A DNA stretch of 17,811 bases from Ramicandelaber brevisporus (Eukaryota > Kickxellomycota > Ramicandelaberales > Ramicandelaberaceae): positions 1 through 17,811 of the forward strand of contig MU603011.1 of the NCBI GenBank assembly GCA_025201865.1, written 5' to 3'. Both the position numbers and the translations under genes were made by a program. This document shows positions 8,928 through 16,010 of this stretch, piece after piece; position 1 is the first letter of the stretch; each line of letters begins with the position of its first letter. The notes under the pieces are model-generated. The model saw only the letters and a program-made list of their open reading frames with translations. It was not told the origin of the DNA and ran no database searches.

Positions 8928-10976
8928 TTAGTTTTTAGGGCATCCATCAAGCTGCTCCAGCATTCGAGATCGTGCACTTGCTGTGTCAAAGTACACATAC
9001 CACGACTCTTCCTCGGCACCAGCCTCGCTTTCTCCGGTGGACGACATTTCCAGCTTCAAAGAGTGAGGCATCAACACTTCCTCTTGTGCATCCAAGTACA
9101 CTCTGGTGATATCGGATAGCGCTATTGACCCAGATGGAGAAGACGATGTTTCATTGAGATACAGGTAGACTGTTCCACCGTACCTGACGTACCATCGTCG
9201 CTTCCAGGTTGTGTATCCGCTACCGACTCGACTGTTCGAAGTTGAGTTGCTGCCGCTCATGACTGAAATATACCCGGAGTCTTCAACTGCGAGACCGGCT
9301 GCAACATCGCGCTGGACTTGTGCTTTGAGAAGTTGGCGCTTGTCGAGTTCACGCTGGGCATCGAGCATCTTGAGATCCATTCGGCTTGGTCGCTTGATGA
9401 GTGATGACTGTGGCGGTGGCGGTGGCAGTGACGACAGAGGTGGACATGTTTGTTCGGTTATAGCTACTGATTGAGTAGGAGGAGATTGCTGTGCTGGCTG
9501 AGGTGCTGGCTGAGATGCTAGTTGAGGTGCTGGTTGAGCTGAAACTTGCTGAAGTACAGGCTGTGACATGGATTGTGTAGTAGGCAGTGGTGGGACTGGA
9601 GGCACTTGAGATGCTTGAGATACCTGAAGTGTGGCAATGGCTGTAGACATGGCAGAGCCATACCCATAGTGAAACGGAGCTGATGTGGATGCTGATGCGT
9701 TGATATGCTGGTATGGATAGCTAACTGGAGACACTGGGGATGGTTGCCACGCTGGAATATCAAACATCTCAGACTCGACTGGTCGCCGTTTGCTAAACTT
9801 GGCAAGCGGCACATTGTCATCATCCGAGTCCGAATCTGAGTCCAAGTCCAAGTCCAAGTCAGCCTGAGATGCTTCTTTTCTTTCCTTGTCCATTTCTGTA
9901 TCGCTGGTCGCTTCATCTGGCTGTACTGACAGTGCTGGCGTAAGAACATATGATGCAGAGTCTGTAGCCGTGGTTGCTGTTGTTGCAGCAGCAGCTGTTG
10001 CTGTCGGATTAGCCTTTGATTGATCGCGTCGTTGCAGAATCTTCTGAGCCGGACTGCCATCTGGAGTTACACCACCAATTGATGTCCGAATAACAGACTT
10101 GCTAGCTGACGTTGAGGTTGATAGAGATACTAACGCAGGGCTGTCTGAGCTACTTCTTATACCACTGCCTTGGCTACGGTGGCTGTGATCGCTCATGCTG
10201 CTATATCGATTGTGAGATAGCTTTGATGATGCTGGGACTGCTTGTATCTGTGCCGGTAGCGATGAACCAGAATTAGATGACCCCACTGCGGTTGCTGCTT
10301 GAGGTATCACGATTCGATTTACACTTGTACCTGCAACTGCACTTGTACCTGCACTTGCACTTGCGCTTGCACTTGCACTGTTGACATTGCTGAAATTGCT
10401 GCTATCCGCATTGCGGCGTGACATCAAGTGTCTTGAGATCAGTCCCTGTAGCATTGTCTCGCTTACCTGTGAGATATTGGTTATGACAAACGAGTATGGA
10501 ATGTTGTCAGACAATGCTTGTCGTAACTCACTCAAATGTCGCTTGGCAGCCAGCTGTCGCTCAGTGCTCATGGTTCGAGGATCAATTACTGCAACCAATA
10601 CAAGGGCTTCCTTGTAGTTGATGACACCAAACGATGCTCTCCCTCCGCCTTCCGCATTGTTGCCAGAGTCGTCGTCATTGGTTGAAGTAGGCACAACCGG
10701 GAAGTGTCGACATCTTTGTGCAAATGCGTTGATACCGCCCTGTCCATAGTCAATGAGTCTGATGGCTGCAAGATCATCAGTGTAGCCCATTCGCATCCAA
10801 TCTGCCGTGTGGCCAGCAGCGACCTGGTCAAAACACGAAGCAAGCTCTGCATCCGAAGCATTGATTACAGGTGTGGATACTGACTGTTGCCGCTGGTGCT
10901 GCTGCTGGTGCTGGTGCTGCTGAGCTAGCTGCTGAACTAGCTGTTGCCTTGAATCCTTCAAGCCAAGTATCGGCAT
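8928..10976 (-). CDS. Probable ADF-H and PH domain protein
   Basis: I chose the ATG at 10976 (ACA before ATG, A at -3), giving 682 residues. The frame stays open upstream to 11132, but only to a TTG preceded by a stop. The N-terminus is Gln/His-rich. Residues ~38-165 look like a divergent actin-depolymerising-factor homology domain: DWMRMGYTDD, DYGQGGINAFAQ, a strand VLVAVIDPRT, then a helix and YSFVITNISQVSE, in the order seen in Abp1/coactosin proteins. The middle (~170-540) is disordered, Ser/Pro/Gln-rich, with an acidic DSDSDSDDD patch. A short charged helix (~525-560) precedes a PH domain (~565-680): SGYTTWKRRWYVRYGG, SGSIALSDI, and SWYVYFDTASARSRMLEQL. PH domains usually bind phosphoinositides, and ADF-H binds actin, so a role linking cortical membrane and actin is inferred. 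The PH call is strong; ADF-H is tentative. Confidence 0.82.
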   Translation of the reverse strand: MPILGLKDSRQQLVQQLAQQHQHQQQHQRQQSVSTPVINASDAELASCFDQVAAGHTADWMRMGYTDDLAAIRLIDYGQGGINAFAQRCRHFPVVPTSTNDDDSGNNAEGGGRASFGVINYKEALVLVAVIDPRTMSTERQLAAKRHLSELRQALSDNIPYSFVITNISQVSETMLQGLISRHLMSRRNADSSNFSNVNSASASASASAGTSAVAGTSVNRIVIPQAATAVGSSNSGSSLPAQIQAVPASSKLSHNRYSSMSDHSHRSQGSGIRSSSDSPALVSLSTSTSASKSVIRTSIGGVTPDGSPAQKILQRRDQSKANPTATAAAATTATTATDSASYVLTPALSVQPDEATSDTEMDKERKEASQADLDLDLDSDSDSDDDNVPLAKFSKRRPVESEMFDIPAWQPSPVSPVSYPYQHINASASTSAPFHYGYGSAMSTAIATLQVSQASQVPPVPPLPTTQSMSQPVLQQVSAQPAPQLASQPAPQPAQQSPPTQSVAITEQTCPPLSSLPPPPPQSSLIKRPSRMDLKMLDAQRELDKRQLLKAQVQRDVAAGLAVEDSGYISVMSGSNSTSNSRVGSGYTTWKRRWYVRYGGTVYLYLNETSSSPSGSIALSDITRVYLDAQEEVLMPHSLKLEMSSTGESEAGAEEESWYVYFDTASARSRMLEQLDGCPKN
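8940..9265 (-). other. PH domain at the C-terminus
   Basis: This segment has the PH strand pattern: the WKRRWYV signature at strands 1-2, a short-loop SGSIALSD, and a final helix containing ARSRMLEQL before the terminus CPKN. The final helix lacks the family's usual Trp. A Glu/Ser insertion sits in the loop before SWYVYF. Confidence 0.82.
9491..9545 (-). repeat. 12-bp coding repeat in the ADF-H/PH gene
   Basis: Imperfect 12-bp units (GCTGGCTGAGGT-like on the plus strand) encode a QPAPQ-type Pro/Gln/Ala repeat in the disordered middle of the protein. Confidence 0.65.
10321..10380 (-). repeat. Hexanucleotide coding repeat (Ala-Ser) in the ADF-H/PH gene
   Basis: Tandem CACTTG-like hexamers encode an Ser-Ala dipeptide run followed by Gly/Thr variants. 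The hexamer length matches other repeats in this window. Confidence 0.7.
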
Positions 10977-11153
10977 TGTTACCGTGAATTGTACGTTGTA
11001 TTTGGAATGGAAGAGTTGGTCGAAATGAAGAACAAGATTAGAGCTCGTGAGCAAGTAGATGACAGACAGGCAACCGTTCGCTATTGTTGCAATAAGAGAT
11101 GGAGACAGGTCGAACAAGAGAAGAAAGAGCAAGGAGCCGGCAGATTAGAGTTC

Positions 11154-11172
11154 CTGAAACAAAAAAAAAAGC
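11154..11172 (-). promoter_or_regulatory. Candidate 3' splice site in the 5' leader of the ADF-H/PH gene
   Basis: On the minus strand a run of ten T is followed by GTTTCAG and then GAAC, a strong acceptor consensus, about 178 nt upstream of the chosen ATG. The frame downstream hits a stop before the ATG, so any upstream exon would be 5' UTR. No donor could be assigned. Confidence 0.4.
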
Positions 11173-11202
11173 CACAAGCCTCCTCCTCTTGCTATTACGA
11201 TA

Positions 11203-11262
11203 ACAACTGCTGCCGCTGTAGCTGCTGTTACTGCTGTTACTGCTGTTATAGCTGCTGTGGTT
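11203..11262. repeat. CTG-like trinucleotide tract, non-coding
   Basis: An imperfect run of CTG, CTA and TTA triplets (GCTGCTGTTACTG-type) in the divergent promoter region. Confidence 0.7.
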
Positions 11263-11478
11263 GTTGGGTATTGGTGTGAGTGTGTACAGGATGAGAAATG
11301 AAGGTGTGTGTATGTGCGGCAGAATGAGAGAGTGTGCTGAGAGTCAGAATGAGGCTGATCGACTGTTACTGCGATTGTGATTGTGAGTGTGATGCGATGC
11401 GATGAGGTGCGATATATGCAAAAAAAAAAGAGTAGTAGCCAGGAGCCGAGAGATATGGTCCGATGTCAATGCACGATA

Positions 11479-11512
11479 TGACATCATGTGCCCCCTTCTC
11501 TTTTAAACCAAT
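11479..11512. promoter_or_regulatory. Cluster of CREB-like, STRE-like and CCAAT motifs
   Basis: TGACATCA (one base from the ATF/CREB palindrome), CCCCT and CCAAT lie within 34 bp, in the third of the divergent promoter nearer Nup53. Such short motifs occur by chance; their clustering is the only support. Confidence 0.35.
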
Positions 11513-11792
11513 CACCATGATGGACTGGCTCTTTGAGCATTATCCATCTTCCGGGATAGTCACCTTTCTAAAAAGATGAAAATGAGAATGACCTTCATGA
11601 TGAACTTCACAGTTATACAATGATCAATGCAATATAGTGTGCACCGCATACGTTCACTGACCGACTGAGCACACTGATAATGAAAGTGTGTAGTCGAAAT
11701 GGTCTCTGGAAACCGCAACTCAAAATAAACAATAAAACAAAACTCTTTCGCCGGCATTGCTTTATTTTTTTTTGTCTTGAGTACGAACCTCG

Positions 11793-14411
11793 ATGGCCTC
11801 AATGAAACAGGCAGGTGGTCGGATCGACCTCCGCGGCGGTGCAGCCACCACAGCTGGCACGAGCGCGTTTAACTTCGGAGCCTCTACTCGTGGTGGCTTT
11901 GGACGACCCGCGACCAAGCAGCAGACCGATCAACCTGCTCATCAACAGCAGCAACAGCAGCAGCAGCAGCAACAGTCGAGCGCGATCCCAGTTGCCAGCT
12001 ACAAGGCATACCCAAAGTCACCGCTCGGCAAACTGGCCGCGACTCAGCTTCAACAGCAACATGATCAGCAGCGACAGCACCTATCCAGCTCACCTCCATC
12101 GCAGCCAACAGCTCCAGTGTCAGCGGCAAGCTCTACAACATCGCAATTGTTTGGCAGCTCTGGATTCTCGCAATTTGGTGCACCAGCTCGAGATGGCTTT
12201 AGTGGAATCACTGGAATTGGAGGAGGTGGCAGCAGCGGTGCACTTGATACCAGCAATCTCCGCTTCGACTTTCATGCCAAACAGCCTTCCGAAGTCCAGC
12301 AATGGTTGAACAGCGGTCCTGGAGGTCTACTACCAGCCGGTCCATCATCTCCGCCTCGCGGCTTTAATCTCAATGTTCAGCATGGCCATATTTCGCCGAG
12401 TTCTGGTCTTGCTGATATGCATCTATCGCCTGGTCTGCACACTCCGCACCATCAGATGGCTGGACTAGACACGCCAGCAAACGCACCAGGCACGCGATAC
12501 ATGACCCCAATGGCAACCATGGCCGGCACACGCGGCAAGGTTGGCTCTGTCCTAAGCCGCACTGGCATAACTCAGAGTGCTATTCCATTCCCTCAGTTTG
12601 CTCAGTCATCGGTTGCCGCAGCTGGAATGGACGGGCAATCCTACTCTAATCAGCCAGTTCATTCCAGTATTCTTCAGAGTGTTCTGCATGGCTCAGATGG
12701 TGTATCCCGCGGAATTAATTCAGATCTCCCACTTTTTGGTGGCGAAAGGCGTGATATTGCGCCAGGCACAGTAACAGCACAGAGCGAACTATCTGACCAG
12801 CAGTCACAGCAACCCAAGTATCTGGCCAGACAGCTCGTCTCCGGTGCAGGCGCTCGTGGATCAATTGGCGGCTCGGATAGCAGCACTGTTGGCGCACTGC
12901 AAGCTCGCAAGCAGTCGCGTTCTGGAGGTAGCCTTGGCTCATTTGCTGATGGCGGTCGTGGCTCTATCGATGAAGAGCGTCGTCCTACTGGTATCATGAG
13001 ACGGCGTAGTGGTACTAGAGATGTTTTGGTTGGCTCGCCCTCCATTTATCGAGATGATCACAGTATTGTCGGTGAATCGTTCGCTGGCGGATCTAGCTAC
13101 GGCAGCAATGCAGGACTCGATGAGGAGGATTTGTATGAAAGCGAATATAGCCTGCACATGCCATCCATCAATCCAGCCTCACCTGGCTCAGCCCGCAAGA
13201 GCCATAGTCGTCGCAAGTCGGATGACTTCGCTATGCCACCGCTAGCTTCATATGATGAGACTGGCGGCATTATGCAGTTTGAGACCGATATTGATTTCCT
13301 TGGCGCAATGTCGCCGTCACTTGAGCCGCCCGGCACCGTTGTTCGTGGTCCATCTGTCCAGGCACCGTCTGCCGGCATGTCATCTGTGAAGCGTCTCAAC
13401 GGCGCTTCAACTCAATTTGATGTGCAAGCCCCTGGCAGTGTCCTGAGACAAACACCGCATAACGAGACGTTCCTGTCGTCTCTGTTGGCCGATGGAACTG
13501 CCTCTCGTAGAGGTCAGCTTGGCACAATCTCTGAGGCAACCGTTGAAGCATCCACTCCACTGGCTCCACGTAGTGTGCTCCCAACTGGACCCCTGGCTGC
13601 TTCGGTTGCACGAAACGGCCCCAAGTCAACAGCTGTAAGTGAAGCAACCAGTCCAGCCCGTCCTCTTGGCAGTGGTCTCAACATGAAGACATTTGGCGCT
13701 CATCCTGGCTCCAACCCAATGGGAGCTGCCTTTGCTGCAGCTGTAGCATCTAATCCAAGTCAGCCATCGATACCCGGGCCGCTACAGCCACATCCGCCTA
13801 AGCATCTTGGCCCACCAAACTGCAGTGTTCTTGTAACTGGCTTTGTCCCAAGCGCCGCTTCGCTTGTTTTGCGCCACTTCCGCGAACTTGGCCAGGTTAC
13901 CAAGCACTTTGCACCTGATCCAGTAATGTATGGCGGCCGCGGGCTCGTCATTACTTATGCACGTGCTATTCAGGCCAAGCGTGCTCTGACCCGCAACCGC
14001 CGCTATGTGCCCGGCCTTGGTGCAATCACTGTCGAGCCGTATGACCCCAATTCTCCGCCTCCACCTGTCCAAAACGGATTTGGCTCCTCGTCGAGGGATG
14101 CCAAGACTGCCGCTTATCTGGCCCAGATTGATGCAGATGCTGCGCAGGTTGTTGATATTGCCACTGGCAGAAAGTCGGCCAATTCACTGCCACCAGTCAC
14201 CGCTCAGTTCGAAGACGCTCAGGGCTCGGCTCTGTCAAACGGCATCCATGATCTGCAGCAGTCACGAAAAGATGGCCGTGAGCTTCGCCGGCGCAATATT
14301 CATGGCATGCTGGATGGAACTGGCGCGCCTGCTGCTGCTGTCGGAGCAAAGCCTCGCAATGGATATCTGCAAGCTACCATCGACTTCCTTTCCAGCTGGT
14401 GGCGTATCTAA
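11793..14411 (+). CDS. NUP53: Nup53/Nup59 (Nup35)-type nucleoporin
   Basis: The product has 872 residues, much longer than yeast Nup53 (475) or Nup59 (528). The C-terminal third is diagnostic. An RRM_Nup35 domain lies at about 673-752, starting NCSVLVTGFVP, with LVLRHFRELGQVTKHF and ending AITVEPYDP. The last residues, YLQATIDFLSSWWRI, form the amphipathic helix by which Nup53 proteins bind the nuclear membrane. The N-terminal ~660 residues are disordered, with scattered FG dipeptides (FNFG, LFGSSGFSQFG, LFGGE, TFGAHP) and a Gln run at residues ~50-62, plus Ser-Pro sites of the kind used for mitotic phosphorylation. In other fungi this protein links Nup170, Nic96 and the transmembrane Nups in the inner ring of the pore. 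The extended N-terminus is the odd part. A second ATG three codons in would change little. Confidence 0.93.
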   Translation: MASMKQAGGRIDLRGGAATTAGTSAFNFGASTRGGFGRPATKQQTDQPAHQQQQQQQQQQQSSAIPVASYKAYPKSPLGKLAATQLQQQHDQQRQHLSSSPPSQPTAPVSAASSTTSQLFGSSGFSQFGAPARDGFSGITGIGGGGSSGALDTSNLRFDFHAKQPSEVQQWLNSGPGGLLPAGPSSPPRGFNLNVQHGHISPSSGLADMHLSPGLHTPHHQMAGLDTPANAPGTRYMTPMATMAGTRGKVGSVLSRTGITQSAIPFPQFAQSSVAAAGMDGQSYSNQPVHSSILQSVLHGSDGVSRGINSDLPLFGGERRDIAPGTVTAQSELSDQQSQQPKYLARQLVSGAGARGSIGGSDSSTVGALQARKQSRSGGSLGSFADGGRGSIDEERRPTGIMRRRSGTRDVLVGSPSIYRDDHSIVGESFAGGSSYGSNAGLDEEDLYESEYSLHMPSINPASPGSARKSHSRRKSDDFAMPPLASYDETGGIMQFETDIDFLGAMSPSLEPPGTVVRGPSVQAPSAGMSSVKRLNGASTQFDVQAPGSVLRQTPHNETFLSSLLADGTASRRGQLGTISEATVEASTPLAPRSVLPTGPLAASVARNGPKSTAVSEATSPARPLGSGLNMKTFGAHPGSNPMGAAFAAAVASNPSQPSIPGPLQPHPPKHLGPPNCSVLVTGFVPSAASLVLRHFRELGQVTKHFAPDPVMYGGRGLVITYARAIQAKRALTRNRRYVPGLGAITVEPYDPNSPPPPVQNGFGSSSRDAKTAAYLAQIDADAAQVVDIATGRKSANSLPPVTAQFEDAQGSALSNGIHDLQQSRKDGRELRRRNIHGMLDGTGAPAAAVGAKPRNGYLQATIDFLSSWWRI
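11942..11977 (+). repeat. CAG/CAA tract encoding poly-Gln in Nup53
   Basis: A run of CAG and CAA codons gives about twelve Gln near residue 50 of the nucleoporin. Confidence 0.85.
14364..14408 (+). other. C-terminal membrane-binding amphipathic helix of Nup53
   Basis: The last 15 residues alternate hydrophobic and polar faces (YLQATIDFLSSWWRI). This matches the C-terminal membrane-binding helix of yeast Nup53 and vertebrate Nup35. Confidence 0.8.
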
Positions 14412-14498
14412 TTTGGCCTTTTATTATTACTTCCTTTCATTCTTTTACTTTTACTTAAAAGACACGTTAGCTTTACAATGAAAATAGTTGGGAACGGG

Positions 14499-14504
14499 TT
14501 TATT
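14499..14504 (-). terminator. AATAAA polyadenylation signal of the small 75-residue ORF
   Basis: A perfect AATAAA on the minus strand overlaps the stop codon of the ORF at 14503-14730. It is the only such hexamer I found properly placed at a gene end in the window. The cleavage site would fall in the ~90-bp gap to the convergent Nup53 gene. Confidence 0.5.
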
Positions 14505-14730
14505 ATTCAAGTTTATGGTAGTAACATTGTTTAACATCGGCCGGGAACTGGTGGCTGCTTGGGTTGGTGAACTTACGCCGCTGAGGGCCGTCGAAGCTAC
14601 CGGATGATCTTGAGGCACGATACTCGGAGCTTGAGCGAGGCGCAGCGTCTGTACCATACTTGTCGGCAGTAGCGCTGGCATCGGCGGCAATAGCCAAGGC
14701 GAGAACGAGCGGCTCTTCAATGTCGTACAT
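14503..14730 (-). CDS. Small hypothetical protein (75 residues)
   Basis: I do not recognise this protein. It starts MYDIEEPLVLALAIAADASA, an acidic then Ala/Leu-rich segment that may form a helix. A Ser/Arg-rich stretch (PRSSSEYRASRSSGSF) and a basic, aromatic end (CYYHKLE) follow. There is no signal peptide or clear membrane span. Three things suggest a real gene: many C-ending codons as in the neighbouring genes (GCC, AAG, TTC, CAG), a TATA-like element ~115 bp upstream, and AATAAA at the stop. It converges on Nup53 with a 91-bp gap. Against it are the poor ATG context (C at -3) and an upstream ATG at 14821, which opens a 34-codon frame overlapping this start, unless transcription begins below it. 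It could also be one exon of a spliced gene. Confidence 0.5.
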   Translation of the reverse strand: MYDIEEPLVLALAIAADASATADKYGTDAAPRSSSEYRASRSSGSFDGPQRRKFTNPSSHQFPADVKQCYYHKLE

Positions 14731-15586
14731 GAGTGTTTCTAGGAATACAGTCTAAATGTGTTGGAGGTGGTGTACAATATTTGGATGAGTGAGTGAGTGT
14801 CGTTCTCATTCGCTGCTCCATTCTTGTCAGATCGATGGGTTCTTTTTATATAATATATGAGGGATATTGACGAGTGCTACCAATGTCGCCATCCTCGTTT
14901 AGTTAGATCTAAATCCGTATTACCCGCACCGTTGACCTCCGAACAGTGTGAATGTCCCTCTCCCTCAAATGGCGCAACATGATTGTTACAAACGCCGGAC
15001 GAATGCTATACCGCGGAAGCTGACATTTCGTGGGCCACTGTTTTTTTCCCTTTCGTAAACCATGGAATCGCATCATCGAGGAAAATAACAAATCACCGAC
15101 CGATATAACAAATCCGCGATGAATAAACACGTGCTGACAATCATCGCATATGAGGTAATTTTCCTGGCTATGGTCAGATTATTAATATAGAGAAATAAAT
15201 CCGAAGCAAAAACAGCCACCAAGTTTGTTAGAATAAATGTCGTGTTGGCAACCATGTCGCTTCGCTGAAGAGGAACCCATCTGGAGAGTGAAGAGCCGTG
15301 AACTACCGCTATCAACAACTTGAATATGTTTACAGTTGAATGTTGTCCAAAGCCGTGCTAAGCTGCGTTTTAAGGGGGAAAAGGTCAGAGAGTGCCTACT
15401 TCATGTAATAATGATGAATCATCTTTGACGTTGTATTTAGCATGCATTCAGAGAAGGTGAAATGGCAGTCGAAATGATTGTTTGGAGGCTTTGGTCAAGC
15501 TATTTGTTGTATCTGAAGTGGTTGTTTGTTTTCGTTCTCTCTATCAACTCAACTCCACTACCAAAGTTAATCTAACTCACACGACG
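14731..15586. other. Intergenic: promoters of the small ORF and the F-box gene, possible gene relic
   Basis: These 856 bp separate two divergent genes. Near the left end is the small ORF's TATA-like element and a GTGA repeat (14786-14800). At 14909-15318 two overlapping minus-strand ORFs of 60-80 codons without good starts may be remnants of a membrane-protein gene. An AGGGG stress-type motif is at 15373-15377, about 210 bp before the F-box ATG. The last 60 bp are C/T- and A-rich like a fungal 5' leader. Confidence 0.5.
14843..14858 (-). promoter_or_regulatory. TATA-like element for the small 75-residue ORF
   Basis: The minus strand reads ATATTATATAAAAAGA here, the clearest TATA box in the window. 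It lies ~115 bp upstream of the ATG at 14730, followed by an ACTC-repeat leader. A start ~27 bp downstream would fall at about 14820, close to the upstream ATG. Confidence 0.5.
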
Positions 15587-15617
15587 ATGGGGAACGACGA
15601 CGAACAGCCAGATGAGC

Positions 15618-15646
15618 TCCAGCAGCAACAACAGCAGCAGCAGCAG
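15618..15646 (+). repeat. CAG/CAA tract encoding poly-Gln in the F-box gene
   Basis: Nine Gln codons (CAG and CAA) directly precede the F-box segment. Confidence 0.85.
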
Positions 15647-16010
15647 TCAACTCTACCCTTGCTGTACTTGCCAATCGAACTAGCAGAGGAGATCAGTTTG
15701 CACTTTGAGGGACGGGCTGCAGCCAAACTGCTCAGAGTCAGCCGTTCGTTCCACAGCTTATTCCTTCCTCGTGTTTGGAGCCAATTGAGTACATTCATTG
15801 ATATCAAAGGTGATGATATGAAGCGACACATGCTGGAAAAGTACGGCCATTTTGTGCGCATTATCAACTTTTTCAGCCACACAATGAGCTGGCTCGTATT
15901 CAACTGGTTGCCATTTGTCAAGCGTGCAACATATTTGAAAATCAATATTACAGACAGTATCACGACCAAAGGTGCCAAATTGCTGATTACGCTGATCAAG
16001 CAGTCCAAGA

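Larger units (their letters stand above)
10977..11792. promoter_or_regulatory. Shared divergent promoter region of the ADF-H/PH and Nup53 genes
   Basis: This 816-bp gap separates two divergent genes and must hold both promoters. Seen are two poly-A runs (11161-11170 and 11420-11429), a CTG-like tract (11203-11262), a CREB-like TGACATCA (11479-11486), a stress-element-like CCCCT (11492-11496) and CCAAT (11508-11512). A strong minus-strand splice acceptor is at 11154. No gene is supported; the ORFs at 10989-11279 and 11560-11802 look non-coding. Confidence 0.6.

Noticed and set aside
10977-11132. 52-residue hydrophobic N-terminal extension of the ADF-H/PH protein, possibly a signal anchor
   Set aside because: It begins at TTG with an in-frame stop just upstream, while the ATG at 10976 has a good context. 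The stretch is more likely 5' leader.
11560-11802. 80-codon minus-strand ORF in the divergent promoter region
   Set aside because: It has no coding character and overlaps the Nup53 start, in AT-rich leader sequence.
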